64,000 nt of DNA from an uncultured Clostridia bacterium (GCA_934168365.1 CAKPNJ010000002.1:112305-176304); one strand, 5' to 3'. Shown: positions 19,178 to 28,683, counted from the first letter of the stretch. Numbers and translations: made by a program. The notes: generated by a model from the letters alone, not told the origin.

Positions 19178-19210
19178 GGGTGACCTTTGACCCCGTCCCA
19201 AAAAGCACCC
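19178..19210. repeat. REP-like repeat 2
   Basis: GGGTGACCTTTGACCCCGTC followed by CCAAAAAGCACCC, the reverse orientation of repeat 1. It lies between the GT2 gene terminator and the YdcF-like start. Confidence 0.75.
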
Positions 19211-19216
19211 AAAAAG

Positions 19217-19245
19217 CGGCAAGAAAAGGGTAACCTTTCTTGCCG
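19217..19245 (-). terminator. Terminator after the GT2 gene
   Basis: A GC-rich stem CGGCAAGAAA/TTTCTTGCCG directly after the GT2 stop at 19252, followed on the minus strand by A/T-rich repeat sequence. It should separate the GT2 gene from the YdcF-like gene. Confidence 0.7.
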
Positions 19246-19251
19246 TATTTA

Positions 19252-20508
19252 TTAACTTTGAACTTTTTCAGTTTCTGTTTCTGCTACTTCATGAATAGCA
19301 ATTTTTCTAACGTGTTCAATTTTTTCCCATGTAGTGTCACGTTTGAATAAACATTTAAAGTTTATAGCGATCCATGAGCCTAAGAATAATGGATAGCATA
19401 ATAGTCCTTTAATCATTGGCTTGATAGGTCTTTTATCTAATAACATTATTAGTACTGCTGTTCCAATTGGTAATAGGAATGTTGGTATTCCATATCTTAA
19501 CATATTCATAGCTAAGTCCATGCTTGTCATTCCATCTCCTGCGTACATAATAACATTTATTAGTAATAATACAAGTGTAAGTACAAACATTGGTATACTT
19601 CCTATAATGTATAAAAATCCATCAAAGTTCATTATTGTTTTGTGTTCTTTAACTGCTAATGCTAATGGCTTTGTATATTCTTTTATACATTGCATATGTC
19701 CAACTGTCCATCTTGTTCTTTGTTTCCAGCTTTGTTTAAATCCTAAAGGTTGTTCATCATAGACTACTGCATCTACTGCCCATCCTAATTTTTTACCTTT
19801 AATTATTCTTTTTAGTGAAAACTCAATATCTTCTGTTAGAGTTTTTGTAACCCATCCTTCTGGTTTTACTATATCAAATCTAACCATGAAACCTGTACCA
19901 TTGATCAATGGTGATAAACCAACATTGTATCTTGCTAAGTGATAAAAACGGTTCATTGTCCAGTAGAATATTGCATATCCTGCTGTAATCCAGTTATCTG
20001 TTGGGTTTTTAATATCTCTATATCCTTGAACTACATCTTCACCTTGGCAAAGTTTTTTATTCATATTTTTGATAAAGTTTTTGTCTGCAACATTGTCTGC
20101 ATCAAATATACAGAAAGCATCATATGGTGCATTTTCATCAATTTTTTGTCTCAAGAACCAATTTAATGCATATCCTTTTGTTTTTTTGCTTGGGTCAAAT
20201 CTTTCATATACAATTGCTCCTGCTGTTCTTGCAACATCTGCTGTTCTATCTGTGCAGTTATCTGCAATTACATATATGTCTAATAATTCTTTTGGATAGT
20301 CTTGAGCTTTTAAACTTTCTATTAACTCTGTTACTACATTTTCTTCGTTATGGGCTGGAATAATTGCCATAAAACGATGATTTTTGTTTACAAGCATTGG
20401 TTTATCTTTTAACTTAACTAGTGAACACACACTAATCGCTAATTGGTAAAACCAGAATATTGTTATAGTCCATACTAATGCTTGTTGAACAATATATAAG
20501 TATTCCAT
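19252..20508 (-). CDS. Membrane GT2 glycosyltransferase (processive-type)
   Basis: 418 residues with an N-terminal helix, a GT-A domain and three to four C-terminal helices. Catalytic landmarks: AIIPAHNEENVV, the DADN metal motif (about 124-127), TEDIEFSLKR and the QxxRW-type QRTRWTVGHMQ motif. The last of these is typical of cellulose/hyaluronan/poly-GlcNAc synthase-like enzymes. The product cannot be deduced. It is a single gene with its own terminator, upstream of the two GT39 genes, so it might supply or extend surface glycans. Confidence 0.85.
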   Translation of the reverse strand: MEYLYIVQQALVWTITIFWFYQLAISVCSLVKLKDKPMLVNKNHRFMAIIPAHNEENVVTELIESLKAQDYPKELLDIYVIADNCTDRTADVARTAGAIVYERFDPSKKTKGYALNWFLRQKIDENAPYDAFCIFDADNVADKNFIKNMNKKLCQGEDVVQGYRDIKNPTDNWITAGYAIFYWTMNRFYHLARYNVGLSPLINGTGFMVRFDIVKPEGWVTKTLTEDIEFSLKRIIKGKKLGWAVDAVVYDEQPLGFKQSWKQRTRWTVGHMQCIKEYTKPLALAVKEHKTIMNFDGFLYIIGSIPMFVLTLVLLLINVIMYAGDGMTSMDLAMNMLRYGIPTFLLPIGTAVLIMLLDKRPIKPMIKGLLCYPLFLGSWIAINFKCLFKRDTTWEKIEHVRKIAIHEVAETETEKVQS

Positions 20509-20590
20509 GATTTTCTCCTTTTTCTAATTTCTAGACTTATTATATACATACTGTTAGAATAATGCAACTATTTTAATTAAATCTTAATAT

Positions 20591-22714
20591 TTATTCTTTC
20601 TCCTCAGTATTTCCTGCTTCTAAGTCTTTCATATTTAAGTTAATTCTTCCTTGGTTATCAATTTCAGAAACTTTAACTGTTACTTCGTCTCCAACGCTTA
20701 AAACATCTTCAACTTTTTCTACTCTTTTGCTTGATATTTTAGAAATGTGTAATAGTCCTTCATTTCCTCCACCAATATCAACAAATGCTCCAAATGGCAT
20801 AATTCTTGTTACTTTTCCGTCATAAATCCCACCAACTTCAATAATTTTAGCTATATCTAAAATCATATCCATAGCTTTTTTACCGCTTTCTGAATCATTA
20901 GCATATACACATACTTTTCCGTCATCATTTATATCAATTTTAACTCCTGTTTCATCAATGATTTTGTTAATCATTTTTCCTCCAGGCCCGATAACATCTT
21001 TTATCTTATCTGTGCATATATTTGCCATCATAATTTTTGGTGCATATTTAGAAACTTCTTTTCTTGGTTTGCTTATAACTGGTAACATTATATTATCTAA
21101 GATATAATCTCTTGCTACTTTTGTTCTTTCAAAAGCTTCCTTAATTATATCATATGTTAGTCCGTCTATTTTAATGTCAACTTGTATAGCTGTAATTCCA
21201 TCTTTTGTTCCACCAACTTTGAAATCCATATCTCCAAAGAAATCTTCAATTCCTTGAATATCTGTAAGCATAATGTATCTGCTTGGATCATTTTTGTCTG
21301 TAACTAATCCTGTTGAAATACCTGCTACTGGCTTTTTAATTGGAACACCTGCATCCATTAGTGCTAATGTGCTTCCACAAATACTTGCTTGTGATGTTGA
21401 ACCATTTGAAGATAATACTTCTGATACCACTCTTATAGCATAAGGGAATTCGTCTTCTGATGGAATAACTGGTACTAATGCTTTTTCTGCTAAAGCACCA
21501 TGTCCAATTTCTCTTCTGCCTGGTCCTCTTGATGTTCTTGCTTCACCAACACTATATGCTGGGAAGTTATATTGATGCATATATCTTTTTGTTGTCTCTT
21601 CGTCTAAACCATCTAGTTCTTGTGCTTCACTATTTGTTCCTAATGTTACTATAGACATTACTTGAGTTTGTCCTCTTGTGAATATTGCACTACCATGTAC
21701 TCTTGGAAGTACTCCAACTTCACATGAAAGTGGTCTTATTTCATCTATTTTTCTTCCATCTGGACGTTTATGTTCTTCTAAAATCATTTCTCTTACACAA
21801 GCTTTTTCTAAGTCATGTACGCTGTCTGCAATATCTGTTTTCTTTTCTTCTGCTGATTCTTCTCCGTACTTTTCTACAAAATATGCTGTAATATCTTCTG
21901 TGATTTTTTCAATGTTTGCATCTCTTACAGTTTTGTCTGTAGCTTGTACGTCTTGATACATTCTATCTTTAAAGTTTGCAACTATTTCATTATATACTTC
22001 TGGATCTGTTGCAAATGATTTGTATTCAAATTTTGGTTTTCCTATTTCTGCTTTGATGTCAGAAATAAAGTTACATATTTTTTTTATTTCTTCATGTGCT
22101 GTTTTAATTGCTTCAAGCATTGTATCATTTGGTATTTCGTCTGCACCTGCTTCTATCATAGTAATTTTTTCAAGTGTTCCTGCTACTGTTAATGTTAATC
22201 TGCTTTTTTCTCTTTGTGCTAGTGTTGGGTTTATAACTATTTGGTCATCAACATATCCAACTGCTACTGCTGCTGTAGGTCCTCCAAATGGAATATCTGA
22301 TATAGAAAGTGCAGCTGATGCACCGATCATAGCGCATACTTCTGGGCTATTGTCTGGATCTACTGACAATACAGTTGCTACAACACATGTATCATTTCTA
22401 AAATCTTTTGGGAATAAAGGTCTTAAAGGTCTGTCAATTGCTCTTGATGTTAATATAGCTTTATCTGCTGGTTTTCCTTCTCTTTTTGTAAATCCTCCTG
22501 GAATTTTGCCTACTGCATATAGTTTTTCTTCATAATCTACTGATAGTGGGAAAAAGTCTATTCCCTCTTTTGGTTCTTTTGCTGCTGTTACGTTTACCAT
22601 AACAACTGTTTCGCCATAACGTACTACAACGTTACCATTTGCAAGTTCTGCAATTTTTCCTGTTTCAATTGATAAAGTTCTTCCTGCTAATTGTGTTTCG
22701 TATTTTTTAAACAT
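20591..22714 (-). CDS. pnp: Polyribonucleotide nucleotidyltransferase
   Basis: A 3'-5' phosphorolytic exoribonuclease and degradosome component. 707 residues: two RNase PH domains (GRREIGHGALAEKAL in the second), a KH domain (VIGPGGKMI, about 565-575) and an S1 domain (GKVTRIMPFGAFVDI, about 630-700). It follows rpsO, the usual bacterial order. The acidic C-terminus (GNTEEKE) is normal. Confidence 0.97.
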   Translation of the reverse strand: MFKKYETQLAGRTLSIETGKIAELANGNVVVRYGETVVMVNVTAAKEPKEGIDFFPLSVDYEEKLYAVGKIPGGFTKREGKPADKAILTSRAIDRPLRPLFPKDFRNDTCVVATVLSVDPDNSPEVCAMIGASAALSISDIPFGGPTAAVAVGYVDDQIVINPTLAQREKSRLTLTVAGTLEKITMIEAGADEIPNDTMLEAIKTAHEEIKKICNFISDIKAEIGKPKFEYKSFATDPEVYNEIVANFKDRMYQDVQATDKTVRDANIEKITEDITAYFVEKYGEESAEEKKTDIADSVHDLEKACVREMILEEHKRPDGRKIDEIRPLSCEVGVLPRVHGSAIFTRGQTQVMSIVTLGTNSEAQELDGLDEETTKRYMHQYNFPAYSVGEARTSRGPGRREIGHGALAEKALVPVIPSEDEFPYAIRVVSEVLSSNGSTSQASICGSTLALMDAGVPIKKPVAGISTGLVTDKNDPSRYIMLTDIQGIEDFFGDMDFKVGGTKDGITAIQVDIKIDGLTYDIIKEAFERTKVARDYILDNIMLPVISKPRKEVSKYAPKIMMANICTDKIKDVIGPGGKMINKIIDETGVKIDINDDGKVCVYANDSESGKKAMDMILDIAKIIEVGGIYDGKVTRIMPFGAFVDIGGGNEGLLHISKISSKRVEKVEDVLSVGDEVTVKVSEIDNQGRINLNMKDLEAGNTEEKE

Positions 22715-22879
22715 AAATTTTTCTCCTTTTTTATTTTATTTATATTATAAGCAATATGAAAATTAGCGTAACCTCTATTATATGCTATATTTAGTAGCAC
22801 ATGATACAAGCTACTTTCTAATTTTTATTGCTTTTAATACCTTAATATTTTTCCTTTTAACTAATATAATATTCGCAAA

Positions 22880-22913
22880 TTTGGACGTTTGGCATAAAAG
22901 CAAAACGTCCAAA
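22880..22913 (-). terminator. Hairpin between rpsO and pnp
   Basis: TTTGGACGTTT pairs with AAAACGTCCAAA just after the rpsO stop. It is probably a terminator or an RNA-processing site between rpsO and pnp, comparable to the RNase III sites in other rpsO-pnp units. Confidence 0.7.
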
Positions 22914-22920
22914 TTGTAAA

Positions 22921-23184
22921 TTATTTTCTTAATCCTAATTTTTCAACGATGTCTCTATATCTTTGAACATCTTTTTTAGCTAAGTAGTTAAGTAAGTTTC
23001 TTCTTGCACCTACCATTTTTAAAAGTCCTCTTCTTGAATGATTATCTTTCATATGAACTTTTAAATGAGCTGTTAATTCATTGATTCTTTCTGTTAAAAG
23101 AGCTATTTGAACTTCTGGAGAACCAGTATCTTTTTCATCTCTTTTATAAGTTTCAATGATTTCTTGTTTTCTTTCCTTTGTCAT
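22921..23184 (-). CDS. rpsO: Ribosomal protein S15
   Basis: 87 residues, a primary 16S rRNA binder in the 30S subunit. The conserved HxKDNHSRRGL-type core (HMKDNHSRRGLLKMVG) and the C-terminal NYLAKKDVQRY are clear. The upstream region (23190-23300) contains stem-forming repeats and may be an autoregulatory leader, but I cannot assign a known S15 leader class. Confidence 0.97.
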   Translation of the reverse strand: MTKERKQEIIETYKRDEKDTGSPEVQIALLTERINELTAHLKVHMKDNHSRRGLLKMVGARRNLLNYLAKKDVQRYRDIVEKLGLRK

Positions 23185-23353
23185 TTTATTTTCCTCCTAT
23201 ATTTTATTTGCCTTAAGCTGAGTTTTAGTTTGGAGTGTTATCCCCTAAAACTAAGTAAAAGGTATATTTGGTATCTTTAAGCGATACCTTTTATATAATA
23301 GCATATTTTGCCAATAAAAGCAAGAGTTTAGTGTTATTTTATTAAATTTTAAA

Positions 23354-23383
23354 ACAGGTGTAGAAATATAATTCTACACCTGT
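23354..23383 (-). terminator. Strong terminator of the 81-residue gene
   Basis: A perfect 12-bp stem ACAGGTGTAGAA with a 6-nt loop, followed on the minus strand by TTTTAAAATTT. A clean intrinsic terminator. Confidence 0.88.
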
Positions 23384-23389
23384 AAGGAG

Positions 23390-23635
23390 TTATAACTCTA
23401 TAGGATCATACAAAGTATTTATTTGTACTTTGCGTTCTGGGATATTTGGTTCGATTTTTTTGATAATGACAATTGCTTTGCCTGTGTAATCAACATATCT
23501 TCGAATTCGATATCGATCGATTTCAAAAATGTTGTCCAATTTTGCTTCTAAACCTGACCGAAATATTTGGTCAAATGTTTCGACCATATCAACCTTACCT
23601 TTGTTTAGATTTCTTCCATGTGCAAGCATACACAT
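23390..23635 (-). CDS. Small protein of unknown function with foreign-like codon usage
   Basis: 81 residues with no family recognised. It is independently expressed: TTGAAA-17-TATAAT promoter at 23685-23713, a GGAG RBS and a strong terminator. Codon usage differs from the neighbours (CGA four times, CGC, CGG, GTC, ATC), hinting at transfer. It holds an in-frame CGG at 23558-23560 that must be read as a triplet (Arg) for full length. Quadruplet reading would stop three codons later, giving about 28 residues. Either CGG can also be read as Arg, or the gene is regulated or not adapted. An internal ATG 16 codons in (VDMVETF) is an alternative start. Confidence 0.6.
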   Translation of the reverse strand: MCMLAHGRNLNKGKVDMVETFDQIFRSGLEAKLDNIFEIDRYRIRRYVDYTGKAIVIIKKIEPNIPERKVQINTLYDPIEL

Positions 23636-23684
23636 ATTGATTTCAACTCCTTTTTTATTATTAGGATTTCTCCCTATGTTACAT

Positions 23685-23713
23685 ATTATACCACGCTATA
23701 CCTGAGGTTTCAA
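23685..23713 (-). promoter_or_regulatory. Sigma-A promoter of the 81-residue gene
   Basis: -35 TTGAAA (23708-23713), 17-bp spacer, -10 TATAAT (23685-23690). The -35 overlaps the dapL stop codon at 23710-23712. Confidence 0.85.
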
Positions 23714-24943
23714 GTTTTATACTCTTTCAGTCTTTCTATTGCTTCTAGGCTTTCTTGATAATCTCCAAAGCCGGTTAATCTAAAATATCCCTCTCCACTT
23801 GGTCCAAATCCGCTTCCGTGGTATTCCAACTACTCCAATATTTTCTAGTAGTTCATCAAAAAATTGCCATGATGTTTTTCCATGTGGAACCTTTAGCCAC
23901 ACATATGGCGAGTTTACTCCACCATACACCTCAAATCCAGCATCTTCTAATCCTTGTTTAATTGTCTTTGCATTTTTTAAATAATATTGTATGTTGGCTT
24001 TTATATCTCTTTTAGCTTCTGGTAAATATGTTGCTTCTGCACCTCTTTGTGTGATATATGATTCTCCATTAAACTTAGTATATTGTCTTCTAGTCCATAA
24101 ATTATTTATTGAAACCTCTAGATTATTGCTTGTATATCCCTTTAAAACTTTTGGCACTATTGTATAACTGCAACGAACTCCTGCAAATCCCGCTGTTTTT
24201 GAAAAGCTCTTAAATTCAATAGCTACCTCTTTTGCTCCTTCAATTTCATAAATTGAATGTGGGATATTTTCTTCTGTTATATATGCTTCATAAGCTGCAT
24301 CAAATAATATAATTGATTTATTTTGTTTTGCATATTGTACCCATTCTTGTAATTGTTCTTTTGTAAGTGCCATACCGGTAGGGTTATTAGGATAGCACAA
24401 ATATATTAAATCTACTTTGGTTTTAGGAATTTCTGGCACAAAATTATTTGTACTATTTGTCACCAAATATACTATGTTCTCATAGTTAGTTATATGGAAT
24501 TCTCCGCTTCTCCCTGCAATAACATTAGCATCCAAATATGCTGGGTATACCGGATCTTGAATAGCCACTTTATTATTTACATCAAATATGTCGTTGATAT
24601 TCCCTATATCACTATTTATACCATCTGATATAAATATTTCATCTAGACCAAATTCAATGCCTTTAGACAGATAATCTTCTTCTAGAATTTTCTTTTTCAA
24701 AAAATCATATCCAAGTTCAGGTCCATAACCTCTAAACGTTTCCTTGTTTTGCATCTCATTACAAGCTTTTTTCATAGCTTCTACAACAGCTTTTGGTAAA
24801 GGTAAAGTTACATCTCCAACTCCTAAATTTATAACCTTTTTCTCTGGATTTTCCTTTTTATATTTTTCTACCTTTTCTGTAACTGTAGAAAACAAATAAT
24901 TATTTTGAAGTTTCAAAAAGTTTTCATTTACTCTATTCATCAA
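23710..24943 (-). CDS. dapL: LL-diaminopimelate aminotransferase read through a CGGA quadruplet
   Basis: Converts tetrahydrodipicolinate to LL-diaminopimelate with glutamate, for lysine and peptidoglycan. The PLP lysine is in FKSFSKTAGFAG. Plain triplet reading ends early at 23780 with a non-homologous tail. The in-frame CGG at 23816-23818 read as CGGA = Gly376 restores IP-G-SGFGPSGEGYFRLTGFG, the conserved C-terminal domain, and the stop at 23710. That gives 410 residues, the normal DapL length. The restored glycine belongs to the family motif before GFGxxGEGYFR. A later CGG in the old frame (23810-23812) is no longer in frame after the shift. The gene overlaps dapF by 11 bp, forming a dapF-dapL unit. 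Confidence 0.88.
23815..23818 (-). other. CGGA quadruplet codon (Gly376) in dapL
   Basis: CCA is followed by CGGA, then AGC GGA TTT. Four-base reading as Gly restores the conserved DapL C-terminus over 35 codons to the stop. A triplet reading gives a stop 12 codons later. Confidence 0.78.
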
Positions 24944-25778
24944 TCCACTCTCCTTTAAATACAGTTACAGCTGGTCCTGTCATATGTACATGGTTATTTG
25001 GTTTCCATTCAATTTCTAAGTTTCCACCTAATAATTGAACATTAACTTTTCTGTCTGTGTATCCATTTAGACTACTAGCAACCACTGAACTACAAGCTCC
25101 CGTTCCACAGGCCAGAGTTTCTCCTGAGCCTCTTTCCCATACTCTCATTTTTATATTATTTTCATCTACTATCTCTACAAATTCAATATTTGCTTTTTCT
25201 GGAAATATATCAGCATTTTCTAAGATAGGGCCATATTCTGCTACTTTGAAATTTTTTATATCATTTACAAATGTAACAGCATGTGGATTTCCCATTGATA
25301 CACATGTTAATTCAATTTTTCTATCTTTTACTTCAACTTCAGTCCTTACCTTTCCATCTTCTGACCTAGCACTTGATGAAACTGGAATTTTGGTAGCTTC
25401 TAAAATTGGTGCTCCCATATCAACTTCTACCGTTTTTACTTTTCCTTTTACTATATTTAGTTTTAAAGTTTTTATTCCTGATAATGTTTCTATTGTAGTT
25501 ATTTCTTCACATATCAATCCTAATTCATATGCAAGTTTAGCTACACACCTTATACCATTTCCACACATTTGTGCTTCACTTCCGTCACTATTAAACATTC
25601 TCATTTTTAAGTCTGCAACTTTACTTTTGCATAATAATATTAAGCCATCAGAACCAACTCCAAAATGTCTATTGCTTAATTTGCGTGTCAGATTTTTTAT
25701 ATCTACTGGTTCTTTTCCATTTATGCAGTCTATATACACATAGTCATTTCCTAATCCTTGCATTTTAAAAAACATCAT
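24933..25778 (-). CDS. dapF: Diaminopimelate epimerase
   Basis: Interconverts LL- and meso-diaminopimelate. Both active-site cysteines are visible, in MCGNGIRC (about 72-79) and ACGTGACSS (about 220-228). 281 residues is normal. The start region lies inside a perfect hairpin whose loop carries the SD (see 25769-25815), so expression may be controlled there. dapL follows, overlapping by 11 bp. Confidence 0.96.
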   Translation of the reverse strand: MMFFKMQGLGNDYVYIDCINGKEPVDIKNLTRKLSNRHFGVGSDGLILLCKSKVADLKMRMFNSDGSEAQMCGNGIRCVAKLAYELGLICEEITTIETLSGIKTLKLNIVKGKVKTVEVDMGAPILEATKIPVSSSARSEDGKVRTEVEVKDRKIELTCVSMGNPHAVTFVNDIKNFKVAEYGPILENADIFPEKANIEFVEIVDENNIKMRVWERGSGETLACGTGACSSVVASSLNGYTDRKVNVQLLGGNLEIEWKPNNHVHMTGPAVTVFKGEWIDE

Positions 25779-25815
25779 AAAATGTAAATCCTCCCATTAC
25801 ATTTTATGATGTTTT
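25769..25815 (-). promoter_or_regulatory. Hairpin enclosing the dapF RBS and start; terminator-like
   Basis: A perfect 19-bp stem with a 9-nt loop. The loop holds the SD (GGGAGGA) and the 3' arm contains the dapF ATG (25776-25778), followed by TTTTTTAAAA. It can serve as an intrinsic terminator for the upstream small gene and as a hairpin gating dapF expression. Confidence 0.7.
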
Positions 25816-25828
25816 ATTTTTGTTATGA

Positions 25829-26086
25829 TTATAAATTGTTAAGAGTAATAATCATTATTAAACTTATATATATAAATGCGAATATTGCTAATCCTATTAT
25901 TCCTAAAATCAGTCCAGTTTTGCCTATCTTACTTCCTGTTTTTCTTGCTGACTTTGCTCCAAATACAATTGCTAATACTCCTGTTGGTAGTGTTATATAC
26001 CAAAATAATGTTGAAAGTATTGAAACTATCCCCAATACAAATCCTGCTATTCCTATTGCAGATTTATTTTTATTATTTTCTTCCAT
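25829..26086 (-). CDS. DUF4190-like small membrane protein
   Basis: 85 residues with two hydrophobic segments separated by a short basic loop (SARKTGSKIGKTG). This is the DUF4190-type pattern of a GxxLGIVSI helix, an IVFGAKSARK turn and a GLILGIIGL helix. Function unknown. It starts just after the beta-propeller gene and is followed by the dapF hairpin. Confidence 0.7.
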   Translation of the reverse strand: MEENNKNKSAIGIAGFVLGIVSILSTLFWYITLPTGVLAIVFGAKSARKTGSKIGKTGLILGIIGLAIFAFIYISLIMIITLNNL

Positions 26087-26088
26087 AT

Positions 26089-28227
26089 TTACATTCCTCC
26101 TTCAATAGTATTAATTACATTATTAACATTATTGTTTTGTTTTTCTGTTGAATTTTCAAGTGTTTGAGAAGATTTTTGTGTTGCTCTAACAAATAATCCT
26201 TCTGTTTCGTTTGCATTGCTTTCCACTTTTTTTAGTTTTAATTCACTCACTGCTTTTAGTTCTTCAAGATCATTTACTTTTATCATTGTTTCTGATACTG
26301 TATATAAATTATTATCTATGTATAGTCCTCTTAGTAATTTACTATTATTGTAATAATACGTTTTTTCTTCTCTCTCATGTGTTATAACACCCTTTAGTTT
26401 AAAGCCGTCTTGCACATTTATATTATATACAAAATATCCCTCAGCTATATATGGTTTACTATATCTTGTATAATTATTTATCATAGTTTCATTGTCACTT
26501 GATAAAGTTACCTCAAAATCTTCGCTGTAGTTATTTACAGGAATCGCTATTAAAGATTTTTCCTTTGAAAACAATAGTGCTTTTGGGTTTGTTAATATTG
26601 CTGATGTTGTTCTGCTGTCTCCTATTACTACACTTGAAATTTGAACTGGTGAATTTACATTTGAAACATCAAATAGAGCCATTTTCATTCCTACTACTTT
26701 AGCTATTGTAGAAATTACTTTTCCACTTGAATTTCTGTTTATAATTTCTTTTGTTTCCATTCCAATTCCGATTATATGGTTCTCGTCATAAGGATGTAAA
26801 TATGTACTATAACCTGGTATTTTTAATTTTCCTAATACTTTTGGTTTTGTTTCATTACTTAAATCCATTACAAATAGTGGGTCTATAGTTTTATATGTTA
26901 CAAAATAAACTTTGTCTCCTATAAATCTTGAAGAATACATCTTTTCACCTTTTGCAACATTGTCTGATATTCCTATTTGTTTTAAATCTTCGTCAAATAT
27001 TGCTACCCTTGAGCCATCGTTGTCATATAAAGCTATTCTTAAATGATTGTCCTTTTCATCTAATGAATATTGATTTATAGTTTTTCCTTTTACCTTTGTT
27101 TTTGCATTATACTTAACAATTCCATCTTTATCTATATCAAATTTATATATCTCTGTATAATATCCGTTTGTTGAATCCAAATTCTCATAGTAATCTGGTA
27201 TTCCAAAAACACCCTTTAATCCAAACAAAGCACTTATAGGTATCTGTTCATCATAATTATACTTATACTTTTGGTTTAGTAAGTATATAGCATTTTCAGA
27301 TACGTAAGCATTTGATATATTCATCAAATATGAGTTTAATTTTATATCTGCTGTCTCGTTATTCAAATCAACTGTTGATATTAAGGTTTGTGTTGTAGTC
27401 TTTATATCCTTTATGCGTTTAATTTGGTCAACAGCCATCTCCTTTTCCACATTATCCTCACTATATCCTATAACAATATCATCATTTTCTTTTCTTAAAC
27501 TTCCAGATGAAATTACATATAAAACATTGTCGATACATCTTGATGTATAATATGGTTCATACATTTCATAGCTTTTGGTTAATACTGGATTATCTTTTGA
27601 AGTAATATTATATATTTTTACAACTGTATTCATTGTCCTACTATAATAATATCTTTCACTTTCGCCTTCTTTAGCTAATATAACAACTAACTTGTCTTTA
27701 TATAAAATTATATCTTCTGGTATATCTTCATTTTCTGATTTTATAGTTGATACTACTTTAGGTTGTTTTGGGTCTTTTACATCTGTTATTACTACTTTAT
27801 CCTCAGATATCGAGTAAATGTAATCTCCATCAGTCTTTATAATATCAGCCTCATCTACATTTTCAACTTGTATATTTGTTGTAGAATAATCTTTTGAACT
27901 TGAACCAGGTTTTAAGCTAGAAGTTGAACCAGCTTCTGCGCTAGAGCTTGCACTACCGAAGTCAATTGTTGTTCCTCCCATAGATCCAGCATTATGCGCT
28001 TCCTTAATAATATAAGAATCATCATACAACATTGTAAATGGCATACAGAAAATTCTAACCAATAGTTCTTGTAAATCCGAATTATCTCCTTCATATATTT
28101 TTAGTAGCTCTTTTTTAGATTTAATTGTTTCCAATTCTTTGTCACTTTGATGCAATATAATAGCTACTATAGTGGTTATTATTGCAATAAGTAATATCAC
28201 AATAAATATTTTTACTCTTTTTTTCAT
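26089..28227 (-). CDS. Secreted beta-propeller domain protein (COG4880-like)
   Basis: About 712 residues: an N-terminal signal-anchor helix (about 5-25) and then a long extracellular region. Short repeating strands such as NVDEADIIKTDGDYIYSIS, TLISTVDLN and VLGKLKIPGYSTYLHP are hallmarks of the secreted C-terminal beta-propeller family. I chose the ATG at 28227 because the ATG two codons upstream is fused to the AAAGGAGG RBS. The role is unknown; these proteins are surface-exposed in Clostridia and archaea. Confidence 0.75.
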   Translation of the reverse strand: MKKRVKIFIVILLIAIITTIVAIILHQSDKELETIKSKKELLKIYEGDNSDLQELLVRIFCMPFTMLYDDSYIIKEAHNAGSMGGTTIDFGSASSSAEAGSTSSLKPGSSSKDYSTTNIQVENVDEADIIKTDGDYIYSISEDKVVITDVKDPKQPKVVSTIKSENEDIPEDIILYKDKLVVILAKEGESERYYYSRTMNTVVKIYNITSKDNPVLTKSYEMYEPYYTSRCIDNVLYVISSGSLRKENDDIVIGYSEDNVEKEMAVDQIKRIKDIKTTTQTLISTVDLNNETADIKLNSYLMNISNAYVSENAIYLLNQKYKYNYDEQIPISALFGLKGVFGIPDYYENLDSTNGYYTEIYKFDIDKDGIVKYNAKTKVKGKTINQYSLDEKDNHLRIALYDNDGSRVAIFDEDLKQIGISDNVAKGEKMYSSRFIGDKVYFVTYKTIDPLFVMDLSNETKPKVLGKLKIPGYSTYLHPYDENHIIGIGMETKEIINRNSSGKVISTIAKVVGMKMALFDVSNVNSPVQISSVVIGDSRTTSAILTNPKALLFSKEKSLIAIPVNNYSEDFEVTLSSDNETMINNYTRYSKPYIAEGYFVYNINVQDGFKLKGVITHEREEKTYYYNNSKLLRGLYIDNNLYTVSETMIKVNDLEELKAVSELKLKKVESNANETEGLFVRATQKSSQTLENSTEKQNNNVNNVINTIEGGM

Positions 28228-28352
28228 ATACATCCTCCTTTATTATTTTATAATTATAGAATATACTAATTTATCAAATAAGTCAATCACTTTTTTTGCC
28301 TTTTAAAAAGAAAAAAAGTAGTAAAGCTAACAAGCTTTACTACTTTAAGAAA

Positions 28353-28428
28353 TGGTGCCTCGAACTGGAATCGAACCAGTGACACAGGGATTTTCAGTCC
28401 CTTGCTCTACCAACTGAGCTATCGAGGC
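28353..28428 (-). tRNA. tRNA-Phe (GAA)
   Basis: A 76-nt cloverleaf with encoded CCA; anticodon loop CTGAAAA gives GAA. Last of three tRNAs transcribed together. Confidence 0.96.
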
Positions 28429-28443
28429 ATATAAATAAAAAAA

Positions 28444-28520
28444 TGGCGACCTGGAACGGGCTCGAACCGTCGACCTCTAGCGTGACAGGCTAGCGTTCTA
28501 ACCAACTGAACTACCAGGCC
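28444..28520 (-). tRNA. tRNA-Asp (GTC)
   Basis: 77 nt with encoded CCA; anticodon loop CTGTCAC gives GTC. The acceptor GGCCTGG/CCAGGTC includes one G-U pair. Middle gene of the tRNA unit. Confidence 0.96.
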
Positions 28521-28560
28521 GTAAATTATTTTCAAATTTACCTAATATTAAATTAAGAAA

Positions 28561-28636
28561 TGGTGGGCGCAATAGGGATCGAACCTATGACCTCCTGCTT
28601 GTAAGGCAGATGCTCTCCCAGCTGAGCTATGCGCCC
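28561..28636 (-). tRNA. tRNA-Val (TAC)
   Basis: 76 nt with encoded CCA; anticodon loop CTTACAA gives TAC. First of the Val-Asp-Phe unit. Confidence 0.96.
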
Positions 28637-28654
28637 ATTTCTTTCGACCTGTTT

Positions 28655-28683
28655 AGTATACTAAATTTAATTATAATTGTCAA
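28655..28683 (-). promoter_or_regulatory. Promoter of the tRNA Val-Asp-Phe unit
   Basis: -35 TTGACA (28678-28683), 17-bp spacer, -10 TATACT (28655-28660), ending 18 bp before tRNA-Val. Confidence 0.9.

Noticed and set aside
24540..24560. Other CGG trinucleotides as quadruplets (for example ACC GGN and GAC GGN in many genes)
   Set aside because: In these the CGG spans two codons and the normal frame continues; only in-frame CGG is tied to a shift.
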